NCBI GenBank assembly: GCA_017380355.1
Contig: JAFOED010000137.1
Span: 1-23,738 of the forward strand
DNA from: Ruminococcus sp.
GTDB lineage: Bacteria > Bacillota > Clostridia > Oscillospirales > Acutalibacteraceae
DNA length: 23,738 nucleotides
Direction of reading: 5' to 3'
Position numbers and translations under genes: made by a program
The notes under the pieces: generated by a model
Seen by the model: the letters and a program-made list of their open reading frames with translations, nothing else
What the model was told of the DNA's origin: nothing
Databases searched by the model: none
Shown here: positions 9,259-15,348 of the stretch, one piece after another
How positions within the stretch are numbered: the stretch's first letter is position 1
Layout of the letters: every line of letters starts with the position of its first letter

Positions 9259-9955
9259 TTTCAGTTACCTCCTTGTTTTCTTTTTCGCACTGTGTAACAG
9301 ATGAACTCTTACAAGTTTTGCTCATTGGACAGCCCTGACATGGATTTTCGACGACTTTTTTGCCTGCTTTTGTGTTCAGCTTGTTTGCGAGTGCAATCAG
9401 AATACCAAATACAAAGAATCCTCCTGGAGGGAGAATAAAGATGAGGATGGATACAGGTAAAACCTGCAGGCCGAAAATAGAGCCTGAGCCTAAAAGTTCA
9501 CGGATAATACCCATACACAGTAATGCCGCCGTAAATCCTACACCCATACCTAAACCGTCGAGAATACTAGGAATAACACGGTTTTGGCTTGCGTACATCT
9601 CTGCACGACCTAAAATAATACAGTTAACAACGATAAGTGGTAAGAAAATACCGAGAGAATCGTTGATAGCAGGTGCGAATGCTTTAACGAGCATCTGCAC
9701 GATAGTAACAAAACCTGCGATAATAGTGATGTAAGCAGGAATACGAACCTTGTCAGGAATAACTTTTCTCAGCATGGAGATAACGGCGTTAGAACAGATG
9801 AGTACTGCTGTAGCGGCAACGCCCATACCGATAGCGTTAGAAGCCGAGGTAGTAACAGCGAGAGTAGGACAAGTGCCCAGCATTAAACACAGTACAGGAT
9901 TCTCTTTGATAATACCTTTGGAAAACTCCTGAAAAAGAGATTTTTTCTCTGCCAT
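9248..9955 (-). CDS. rnfE: Rnf complex subunit E with cysteine-rich tail
   Basis: 235-aa membrane subunit pairing with RnfA. The cluster loops LGTCPTLA (C29) and VVNCIILG (C112) are present, with about six helices up to residue 192. A hydrophilic C-terminal extension contains four cysteines in the pattern CxxCx5Cx7C (C206, C209, C215, C223) followed by an acidic, lysine-rich end. The extension makes it longer than short RnfE/NqrD proteins (about 200-210 aa); whether the tail binds a metal or cluster is unknown. The ATG shares one base with the rnfG stop (TAATG), and GGAGG is upstream. Confidence 0.95.
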   Translation of the reverse strand: MAEKKSLFQEFSKGIIKENPVLCLMLGTCPTLAVTTSASNAIGMGVAATAVLICSNAVISMLRKVIPDKVRIPAYITIIAGFVTIVQMLVKAFAPAINDSLGIFLPLIVVNCIILGRAEMYASQNRVIPSILDGLGMGVGFTAALLCMGIIRELLGSGSIFGLQVLPVSILIFILPPGGFFVFGILIALANKLNTKAGKKVVENPCQGCPMSKTCKSSSVTQCEKENKEVTENAG

Positions 9956-10551
9956 TAATCCTCACCTCCAGCAACTACATTTTTATAAATATCGCACGCT
10001 TCATTTACAGCGGCAACAACAGCACGTGAAGAAATAGTTGACGAAGTAACCGCATCTACCTGCTGTCCTTGTCCTGCGTAGTCTTTGTTTACAACGATAG
10101 AGTCAGTAGCTGTAAGTCCTTTGAAGCGTGAAGTAAAATCTTCGTTTGATGTGTTTTTTCCAAGACCTGGAGTCTCGTCGTCGTTATAGTAAACGTCGAT
10201 GTTGATGATTTCGCCGTTTGCATCAATACCTGTCATAACCTTAACCTGACCGCCGTAGCCGTTAGCAACAGTCGAGATAGCGTAACCGACGATTTTCAGG
10301 ACATCTTCACTCTCTTCGCCGACCGTGCCGACATAAATTGTGGAGCCGTCTTCAGTTTCGGTTAATAACTCAAACTTCTCAGCGTCAGGACACACGATTT
10401 TCATCGATTCCTGCTGTGATAAAGCATCATTTTCGGCGATTTTCGGAGCAGTCACGAAGTTTGTAACAGCTAAAGCCGCTGTGATGAAGAGACAAATAAT
10501 AAAAAGTGAAATAGTCGGGATAAAAATATCTTTAAAGTTTATTTTTCTCAT
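9955..10551 (-). CDS. rnfG: Rnf complex subunit G, FMN-binding protein
   Basis: 198 aa. One N-terminal helix (about 10-32) is followed by an extracytoplasmic FMN-binding domain (about 85-185). The conserved segment DDETPGLG (124-131) is present. The expected covalent flavin site reads VTSSTISS, with T172 the likely FMN-phosphothreonine in the position of the family S/T-G-A-T motif. RnfG carries electrons between the membrane iron-sulfur site and RnfD. The gene overlaps the end of rnfD by 4 nt and the start of rnfE by 1 nt. The glycine-alanine of the textbook motif is replaced by Ser-Ser here, a conservative change that should not by itself abolish flavinylation. Confidence 0.95.
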   Translation of the reverse strand: MRKINFKDIFIPTISLFIICLFITAALAVTNFVTAPKIAENDALSQQESMKIVCPDAEKFELLTETEDGSTIYVGTVGEESEDVLKIVGYAISTVANGYGGQVKVMTGIDANGEIINIDVYYNDDETPGLGKNTSNEDFTSRFKGLTATDSIVVNKDYAGQGQQVDAVTSSTISSRAVVAAVNEACDIYKNVVAGGED

Positions 10552-11486
10552 TTTTTATCCCCCTTTGCTTTTTTCGCTTTACCGAAAGCCTTAGGTGTTG
10601 TTACCATCTCGATAAGTGGAACTAAAATGTTCATTAAAATGATGGAGAACGATACGCCCTCAGGCATATTGGAGAATGTGCGCAGAAGGATGGTCAGCAC
10701 ACCGCAACCAATAGCGAAGATAACCTTACCCCATTTTGTGTAAGGTGATGTTACATAGTCGGTAGCCATGAAGATTGCGCCGAGCAATAAACCGCCCGAG
10801 AGAATCTGATATATAGGATCCTGACCTAAAACGAGTGACATCACTCCTGCTGAAAGTATGTAAACACATGGGATAATAGGGGAGATAACCTTGCGGATAA
10901 CAAGGTAAACACCGCCTAAAAGAAGTGCTACAGCACAGGTTTCGCCGAGCGAACCGCCGTGGTTACCTAAAAGCAGGTTTACATAGCTTACATCACCTGT
11001 TACGAGAGGTGTAGCAGAAGTTGTAGCGTCTACGCCTGCTTTGTACCAGAATGGTTCTACCCATGTCATCATAGCGTTAGGGAACGAAACCAAAAGCACG
11101 ATACGTGCTGCAATAGCAGGATTTACGAAGTTCATACCGATACCGCCGAACATCTGCTTAACAACTACGATAGCAACAATGCTACCGAAAACAGCGATGA
11201 GTGGGTTGATATTTACAGGAAGGTTGAGCGCAAGCAAAAGTCCTGTAACAACAGCGGATAAATCACCGATAGTTGTGTCACGCTTCATAATTTTTCGGCT
11301 TATATATTCGCAGATTACACACGATGCAATACACACACCGATGAGCATTAAACTGTAAGGACCGAAGAAAATAACAGATGCGATGACAGCAGGCACAAGT
11401 GCGATGATGACATCGAGCATAATTTTAGTTGTCGATGTATTACAGCGAAAATGAGGGGAAGATGACACGTACATTTTGTTATCCAT
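10548..11486 (-). CDS. rnfD: Rnf complex subunit D, flavin-bearing membrane protein
   Basis: 312-aa membrane subunit homologous to NqrB, with about nine to ten hydrophobic helices. Conserved pieces include GGIGMNFVNPA (about 114-124) and TTSATPL (155-161). T159, just before the proline, is the expected covalent FMN site, and surrounding residues fit the family pattern S-G/S-A-T-P. RnfD is thought to be central to coupling electron flow to ion (Na+ or H+) movement. The start codon overlaps the rnfC stop by one base, and rnfG starts within its last codons. Coordinates fit the usual length (about 310-320). Confidence 0.95.
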   Translation of the reverse strand: MDNKMYVSSSPHFRCNTSTTKIMLDVIIALVPAVIASVIFFGPYSLMLIGVCIASCVICEYISRKIMKRDTTIGDLSAVVTGLLLALNLPVNINPLIAVFGSIVAIVVVKQMFGGIGMNFVNPAIAARIVLLVSFPNAMMTWVEPFWYKAGVDATTSATPLVTGDVSYVNLLLGNHGGSLGETCAVALLLGGVYLVIRKVISPIIPCVYILSAGVMSLVLGQDPIYQILSGGLLLGAIFMATDYVTSPYTKWGKVIFAIGCGVLTILLRTFSNMPEGVSFSIILMNILVPLIEMVTTPKAFGKAKKAKGDKK

Positions 11487-12853
11487 TACTTTCCCTCCTT
11501 AAGTGTGATAGTTCTTTTCTTTTCGGCGTTAATAAGCTGTTTGCCGAGTCTGATGTTATTGACAATATGACGATGTGCAGGGCACGCATAAGCGCAGCAA
11601 CCGCACTCCATACAGTTCATAATGTCGCTATCGAGCATCGCAGAAATGTCCTTTGTGTTGACAGCGCGACAGATTTTTGTTGGCATAAGGCGCATAGGGC
11701 ACGCGTCTATACAACGACCACAACGGATACACGCTGTAGGCTCCTGAAGTCGTGCTTCTTTTTCTGAGAAAACGAGCACTGCGTTGTTCTGTTTTGCGAT
11801 GAAGAGTGAGTCGTCGCACACAGAAGAACCCATCATCGGACCGCCTAAAATGATTTTCTTCGGCTCTGCTTTGTATCCGCCCGTGAAATCGATGACTTCT
11901 TTAACAGAAGTGCCGACCGGAACGATGACGTTCATCGGATTCTTTATAGCGTCGCCGTCAACTGTGACACGGCGCTTAACAAGCGGAATACCTGTTTTCA
12001 TATATTCAGACAGAAACGCGATTGAAGCGACGTTCATAACAAGACAGCCTGCATCAGCAGGAAGTTTTCCCATAGGGACTACGCGGTTTGTGCACGCTTT
12101 GATGAGTACTTTTTCTGCACCGAACGGGTATGAAGATTTAAGCGGAAGAATAGCAACTTCGTTATACTTCGCTTCGTCGTGTGCCGCGATTGACTTGAGC
12201 ACCTTTATAGCATCAGGCTTGTTGTTTTCAACACCGATGATAACTCGTTTAAGACCGAGAATTTCTTTTAATGCGTACACACCACTCATGACGTGCCACG
12301 AGTTTTCGAGTACTTCGCGGTGGTCGGCTGTGATGTATGGTTCGCATTCTGCGACGTTGATAATAAGAGTGTCAACGTTTTTATCTGTCGGGATATTAAG
12401 CTTTACGTGAGTCGGGAAACCCGCACCACCTAAGCCTACTAAACCACTCTCTCTGGTCGCCTTGAGCAGGTCGGAAAGGTTGTTTATCACAGGAGGTTTC
12501 AATCCCTCATAAAGTTCCATTTTTCCGTCGGATTCGATAACGACTGCGTCAACCTTTGTGCCGTCGTTTACTGTGACTTTGTCTATTTTTGCGACCGTAC
12601 CAGATACGGATGCATGAATCGGAGCGCTGACGAAAGCGTCGCTGTTACCGATAACCTGTCCGATTTTTACTGTGTCACCGACTTTGACAGTAGGGGTGCA
12701 AGGTGCACCCATGTGCTGTGACATAGATATGGTGACAAACTGTGGAGCAGGCATTTCGACGCTCTGTTTATTCGCCGTATACTTGCGGTGAGGCACGTGT
12801 ACGCCGCCATAAGTGCGGTACGGCTTTTTTGGTAAAGTAAGCTTTGATTCCAT
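11486..12853 (-). CDS. rnfC: Rnf complex subunit C, NAD(H)-binding iron-sulfur flavoprotein
   Basis: 455-aa peripheral cytoplasmic subunit where NAD+ is reduced. Order of parts: an N-terminal biotinyl/lipoyl-like barrel (about 35-110), an NADH/FMN domain like NuoF with GLGGAGFPTHVKL (140-152) and NVAECEPYI (166-174), a SLBB-like region, and two 4Fe-4S motifs (C375, 378, 381, 385 and C414, 417, 420, 424). AAGGGGG lies 7 nt before the ATG. It opens the operon and has a strong extended -10 promoter, so rnf expression is probably high during growth. Length agrees with clostridial RnfC (about 440-450). Confidence 0.97.
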   Translation of the reverse strand: MESKLTLPKKPYRTYGGVHVPHRKYTANKQSVEMPAPQFVTISMSQHMGAPCTPTVKVGDTVKIGQVIGNSDAFVSAPIHASVSGTVAKIDKVTVNDGTKVDAVVIESDGKMELYEGLKPPVINNLSDLLKATRESGLVGLGGAGFPTHVKLNIPTDKNVDTLIINVAECEPYITADHREVLENSWHVMSGVYALKEILGLKRVIIGVENNKPDAIKVLKSIAAHDEAKYNEVAILPLKSSYPFGAEKVLIKACTNRVVPMGKLPADAGCLVMNVASIAFLSEYMKTGIPLVKRRVTVDGDAIKNPMNVIVPVGTSVKEVIDFTGGYKAEPKKIILGGPMMGSSVCDDSLFIAKQNNAVLVFSEKEARLQEPTACIRCGRCIDACPMRLMPTKICRAVNTKDISAMLDSDIMNCMECGCCAYACPAHRHIVNNIRLGKQLINAEKKRTITLKEGK

Positions 12854-12906
12854 ATCAAAACCCCCTTCGAGATTGTAGTAAATTTAACAATGTAAACTTA
12901 CCTTTA

Positions 12907-12935
12907 ATTATAACATTTTAGTGCATTTTTTTCAA
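12907..12935 (-). promoter_or_regulatory. Sigma-A promoter of the rnf operon
   Basis: Minus strand: TTGAAA (12935-12930), a 17-nt spacer, TATAAT (12912-12907), with TGT just before the -10 (extended -10). Transcription should start near 12900, about 47 nt before the rnfC ATG. Its -35 lies only 3 bp from the -35 of the divergent spoVAE promoter. Confidence 0.8.
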
Positions 12936-12938
12936 TAT

Positions 12939-12967
12939 GAATAACAGACAAAATAAGAGCCATAATA
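12939..12967 (+). promoter_or_regulatory. Sigma-G-type forespore promoter of spoVAE
   Basis: GAATA (12939-12943), a 17-nt spacer, CATAATA (12961-12967). Both boxes fit the Bacillus sigma-G consensus (GHATR, 17-18 nt, CATNHTA) without a mismatch. No comparable sigma-A promoter precedes the gene. The predicted start near 12974 leaves about 25 nt before the ATG at 12999, room for GGGGTGG. Forespore expression is what the spoVA function requires. Confidence 0.72.
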
Positions 12968-12998
12968 TGGTATATAAACACTAAAAAGGGGTGGAAAT

Positions 12999-13352
12999 AT
13001 GCAGTATCTATACGCTTTTCTGGTTTCGGGTGTTTTGTGTGTTATCGGTCAGATTCTGATTGATAAAACGAAGCTCACTCCTGCGAGGATTTTAACGGGT
13101 TACGTTGTAGCCGGAGTTTTACTGTCAGCAATAGGAATTTATACGCCTCTTGCTGAGTTTGCGGGAGCGGGTGCTACTGTGCCACTGAGTGGATTCGGTC
13201 ACCTGATGGCTCAGGGAGTAAAAAAAGCCGTCGATGAAGACGGTTTGCTCGGCGTATTAAAAGGTGGGCTTACGAGTGCATCAGCAGGTATAACAGCTGC
13301 TATGTTGTTCTCTCTATTAGCAAGTATAATTTCAAAATCAAAAGAAAAGTAG
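12999..13352 (+). CDS. spoVAE: Stage V sporulation protein AE
   Basis: 117-aa membrane protein of the SpoVA channel, which moves Ca-dipicolinic acid into the forespore and releases it at germination. Recognisable family stretches are VIGQILIDKTKLTPARIL (residues 17-34), EFAGAGATVPLSGFGH (about 52-67) and SASAGITAAMLFSLLA near the C-terminus, with three to four helices; length is typical for SpoVAE/SpoVAEB (about 116). GGGGTGG lies upstream of the ATG. In most clostridia it follows spoVAC and spoVAD. Here it stands alone, divergent from rnfC and facing a small membrane-peptide gene, so the other spoVA genes must be elsewhere if present. Confidence 0.93.
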   Translation: MQYLYAFLVSGVLCVIGQILIDKTKLTPARILTGYVVAGVLLSAIGIYTPLAEFAGAGATVPLSGFGHLMAQGVKKAVDEDGLLGVLKGGLTSASAGITAAMLFSLLASIISKSKEK

Positions 13353-13362
13353 AAGATTTGCA

Positions 13363-13396
13363 AAAAAATAAACCCCGTATCATCCGATACGGGGTT
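13363..13396 (-). terminator. Terminator between convergent spoVAE and 50-aa gene
   Basis: A perfect 11-bp stem, AACCCCGTATC with GATACGGGGTT (13371-13381 and 13386-13396), with a 4-nt loop. On the minus strand it is followed by TATTTTTTTG, so it is a strong terminator for the 50-aa gene. On the plus strand the tail is only AAAGTTTACT, so it stops spoVAE transcription less well. Confidence 0.85.
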
Positions 13397-13447
13397 AAAG
13401 TTTACTCGTTTACGGGCATAGCAAAGCTAAGCCTGAAAGGTTTTGCC

Positions 13448-13600
13448 TTACAGGATTGAGCAATCGAGATACTCTTCGAGCTCAGCGTCGTCCTTCTTTT
13501 TCTTTTCTCTTACTACTAAGAATGCAGTAACAGCAGCTGTAAGTGCAGCAACGATAGAAATAGTAGCGATGACCCATGCGTACTTGTTCTTCTTTTCCAT
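13448..13600 (-). CDS. Small single-pass membrane peptide (50 aa)
   Basis: I do not recognise the family with confidence. The reading frame encodes a short lysine-rich start (MEKKNKYAW), one hydrophobic alanine/valine/isoleucine-rich helix (about 9-30), a strongly charged segment REKKKKDDAELEEY (31-44) and the end LDCSIL. A perfect AGGAGG lies 7 nt before the ATG. A near-consensus sigma-A promoter is upstream and a strong terminator downstream, so this is a real, separately transcribed unit despite its size. The positive-inside rule is ambiguous because lysines lie on both sides. It could be a regulatory or anchoring membrane peptide. A toxin is possible but no partner antitoxin is visible. 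Confidence 0.78.
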   Translation of the reverse strand: MEKKNKYAWVIATISIVAALTAAVTAFLVVREKKKKDDAELEEYLDCSIL

Positions 13601-13634
13601 AGCAAAGCCTCCTAAGTGATGTATTTACAATAAA

Positions 13635-13663
13635 ATAATAACAGTTATTATTTCAAAAGTCAA
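13635..13663 (-). promoter_or_regulatory. Sigma-A promoter of the 50-aa gene
   Basis: Minus strand: TTGACT (13663-13658), a 17-nt spacer, TATTAT (13640-13635), preceded by TGT (extended -10). The predicted start near 13628 leaves a 5' leader of about 28 nt. Confidence 0.75.
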
Positions 13664-13687
13664 CCAAGATATGTGTCATATTTGGTT
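13662..13687. repeat. Inverted repeat touching the -35 of the 50-aa gene
   Basis: AACCAA (13662-13667) pairs with TTGGTT (13682-13687), and ATATG (13669-13673) with CATAT (13677-13681), with one unpaired G and a 3-nt loop. It lies between the stop of the 151-aa gene and the promoter of the 50-aa gene, overlapping the -35 by two bases. It lacks a clear T-run, so it is either a poor terminator for the upstream gene or a DNA operator. Confidence 0.55.
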
Positions 13688-13723
13688 AAGATTTTGTAAA
13701 CAAGAGTGAGAAAAGTTTTGTTC

Positions 13724-14179
13724 TTAGTCTGTCCTGACTGTTGCCATAGCTAAAAACAAGAATATGATTAAAACCGCTTTCAGCGCTAAAGCAAGCCATA
13801 TCGGATTAATCATGAATATAATAGTTGCTACAAAGTCCACAAACACAAGCACAAGGAAACCTTTGATTACAGTTTTCGTGCACTTTTTATATATCAGTGT
13901 CGCTAAAAATATTAATAACAGGCAAATAAGAAGAGTTGCCACTACGACAATGATTCTTGTTATTTGCGTCTGATCATTTGAAACACGGCTTAGAAACACA
14001 AAATCGGTTAAGCATATTCTGAACACACAGCAAATCTCATAAACCATTTCAAAAAAGCTGTTAAACTTATCTTCTTTAACAAAGAAAAACAGATTTAATA
14101 TAAAAGTGCTCGCTAAATACCACACAAGCATAGCAAAACTAAGATGTTGCCAAACGGAAGCTTTCGTTTTAGTTTTCAT
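13724..14179 (-). CDS. Unknown four-helix membrane protein
   Basis: 151 aa, family not recognised. Hydrophobic helices are seen at about 14-34, 74-97, 105-123 and 126-147; a hydrophilic stretch at about 35-73 includes cysteines C50, C51 and C56. The N-terminus is basic (MKTKTKAS). AAAGGAG lies upstream of the ATG and a TAGACA/TATAAT promoter is in place, so it is expressed on its own. No catalytic motif or known transport signature is visible. Its frame is richer in AT codons than the neighbouring rnf and dnaK genes, consistent with low expression or accessory origin. I give no function. Confidence 0.72.
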   Translation of the reverse strand: MKTKTKASVWQHLSFAMLVWYLASTFILNLFFFVKEDKFNSFFEMVYEICCVFRICLTDFVFLSRVSNDQTQITRIIVVVATLLICLLLIFLATLIYKKCTKTVIKGFLVLVFVDFVATIIFMINPIWLALALKAVLIIFLFLAMATVRTD

Positions 14180-14218
14180 AATACCGCTCCTTTGTATATC
14201 TGTATTTATGACATCTTA

Positions 14219-14247
14219 ATTATAACAACTACCATATGATGTGTCTA
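14219..14247 (-). promoter_or_regulatory. Sigma-A promoter of the 151-aa membrane protein gene
   Basis: Minus strand: TAGACA (14247-14242), a 17-nt spacer, TATAAT (14224-14219), with TGT before the -10 (extended -10). It begins 13 bp past the second terminator of rpsT, so the two units are insulated. Confidence 0.72.
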
Positions 14248-14253
14248 TAATTT

Positions 14254-14289
14254 AGAAATAAAAAGGGACGACTGTTAGCCGTCCCTTTT
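14254..14289 (-). terminator. Second (distal) terminator behind rpsT
   Basis: A 10-bp stem, AAAAGGGACG with CGTCCCTTTT (14261-14270 and 14280-14289), and a 9-nt loop; on the minus strand it is followed by T-rich TATTTCT. No gene lies between it and the first rpsT terminator, so it is a backup stop. Confidence 0.72.
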
Positions 14290-14331
14290 ATAGTGTATAT
14301 ATTAGTTTAATTGATATTTTTCTGTTTCAAG

Positions 14332-14364
14332 ACACAAAAAAAGCAGGGCGTGCGCTCTGCTTTT
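14332..14364 (-). terminator. Rho-independent terminator of rpsT
   Basis: AAAAGCAG pairs with CTGCTTTT (14364-14357 and 14346-14339 on the minus strand). The apex is GC-rich and partly paired, and a run of seven T follows. It lies 18 nt past the rpsT stop codon. Confidence 0.85.
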
Positions 14365-14381
14365 AAGGTCATCAATAGATA

Positions 14382-14642
14382 TTATGCTGATGCGTTGAGT
14401 CTCTTCATAAGAGAAGCCTTGCTTCTAGCAGCTGTGTTCTTGTGCATGAGGCCCTTAGCTGCGGCCTTGTCGATCTTCTTGATAGCAAGACGAACTGCCT
14501 CAGCCTTGTTGTCAGCGTTGGTATCAACAGCAACGTATGCTTTCTTAACAGCTGTCTTGAGAGCACTCTTAGTAGCTTTGTTCTGAGCTGTCTTAGTTGC
14601 GATAACCTTAACACGCTTCTTTGCTGATTTAATATTTGGCAT
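14382..14642 (-). CDS. rpsT: 30S ribosomal protein S20
   Basis: 86-aa, very basic protein that binds 16S rRNA and helps assemble the small subunit. The start [12 protein letters not shown] and the segment [20 protein letters not shown] are diagnostic for bS20, and length is normal (about 85-88). AAGGAGGTGG precedes the ATG. It has its own promoter and two terminators, as is common for monocistronic rpsT. Codons are biased to common ones, as expected for a ribosomal protein. Confidence 0.97.
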   Translation of the reverse strand: MPNIKSAKKRVKVIATKTAQNKATKSALKTAVKKAYVAVDTNADNKAEAVRLAIKKIDKAAAKGLMHKNTAARSKASLMKRLNASA

Positions 14643-14677
14643 TGTCCCACCTCCTTAATTTGCGGTCATATATTGGT

Positions 14678-14706
14678 ATATTACCATTATTGCCTTGAAA
14701 ATGCAA
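14678..14706 (-). promoter_or_regulatory. Candidate sigma-A promoter of rpsT
   Basis: Minus strand: TTGCAT (14706-14701), a 17-nt spacer, TAATAT (14683-14678). It is a moderate match in the right place, about 29 nt before the Shine-Dalgarno region and start. The surrounding sequence is very AT-rich, with an upstream run of A and T tracts that could act as an UP element. Confidence 0.5.
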
Positions 14707-14816
14707 GTGTTTTATTGAAATTTAAGAGAAAAAATATTCAAAAAATTTGAATTTATCCGAAAATCACAAGATATTGTGTGAACAATAAAACAAATCACTA
14801 TGAAATTTCTCTTTGC

Positions 14817-15110
14817 TTAGTCGTTTTGCGAAGTTTCGTCCTGTTCTGCTCTCTTTTTCTTGCTGTAAAAATACACCAGCACGCAGATTATCAGCACAAC
14901 TAAAGCGATGCCACGGAAAATCCATGAGTACATACCTGAAAAGAGGTTTACTTCTGTCAGGAGCTGGTTTGTAAGATACCATCCACTCATAAAAAGAAAG
15001 TATCCGGATAAAAAGAAAAGGAATTTGTGGCTTTTAAATGCGTAGAAAAAGAGATATACAGCGATGATGAGCCACAGCGCTGCATAAATATATCCTGAAA
15101 AGGCGGCCAT
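14817..15110 (-). CDS. Unknown three-helix membrane protein
   Basis: 97 aa, not recognised. Three hydrophobic helices lie at about 5-25, 28-48 and 61-81, followed by a charged cytoplasmic-type tail (KKKRAEQDETSQND). Aromatic residues are abundant. AAAAGGAG is upstream of the ATG and the promoter is a perfect sigma-A consensus, so strong transcription is predicted for such a small gene. It has no cysteine except C76 and no obvious functional motif. It faces away from hrcA and is separated from rpsT by about 170 nt. It may be a small envelope protein; no function is claimed. Confidence 0.72.
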   Translation of the reverse strand: MAAFSGYIYAALWLIIAVYLFFYAFKSHKFLFFLSGYFLFMSGWYLTNQLLTEVNLFSGMYSWIFRGIALVVLIICVLVYFYSKKKRAEQDETSQND

Positions 15111-15148
15111 TTCGTTTCTCCTTTTAAAAATTGTTTCATGATGGGTAC

Positions 15149-15177
15149 ATTATATATATATTAGAAAGCAATGTCAA
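15149..15177 (-). promoter_or_regulatory. Perfect sigma-A promoter of the 97-aa gene
   Basis: Minus strand: TTGACA (15177-15172), a 17-nt spacer, TATAAT (15154-15149); both hexamers match the consensus fully. The predicted start near 15142 gives a leader of about 31 nt. Confidence 0.8.
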
Positions 15178-15213
15178 ATCGAAAGGTGCGAAATAGCTTC
15201 TAGTAAGTGTCGA

Positions 15214-15243
15214 CGAAAAATGGCTTGATTATGCGGTTTTTCG
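15214..15243. repeat. Inverted repeat in the 97-aa gene/hrcA intergenic region
   Basis: CGAAAAA (15214-15220) is complementary to TTTTTCG (15237-15243), with a 16-nt middle that can add a GC/GC pair. The stretch 15178-15308 between the two divergent promoters holds no reading frame I can support. Neither flank ends in a T-run, so it does not look like a terminator. Confidence 0.35.
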
Positions 15244-15308
15244 AAGTTTTATAAGAAAAACACGCAGTTTGTTAATATCTGTTCACAAATTGTTTACCAA
15301 ATTATGGG

Positions 15309-15337
15309 TTGACTTTTTCTTACCTTTCTGCTACATT
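15309..15337 (+). promoter_or_regulatory. Sigma-A promoter of the hrcA-dnaK operon
   Basis: TTGACT (15309-15314), a 17-nt spacer, TACATT (15332-15337). The start would be near 15344, just before CIRCE, the normal arrangement for HrcA-repressed class I heat-shock operons. Confidence 0.65.
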
Positions 15338-15348
15338 ATAGTACAGAG

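Noticed and set aside
11784..12410. 208-codon plus-strand frame opposite rnfC
   Set aside because: Antisense shadow of a clearly conserved rnfC; no promoter or ribosome binding site.
13397..13447. Possible riboswitch-like element near the 50-aa gene (AGCAAAGCCT-type motifs)
   Set aside because: It lies downstream of that gene, no complete aptamer pairing could be drawn, and the resemblance to GEMM motifs is only a few bases.
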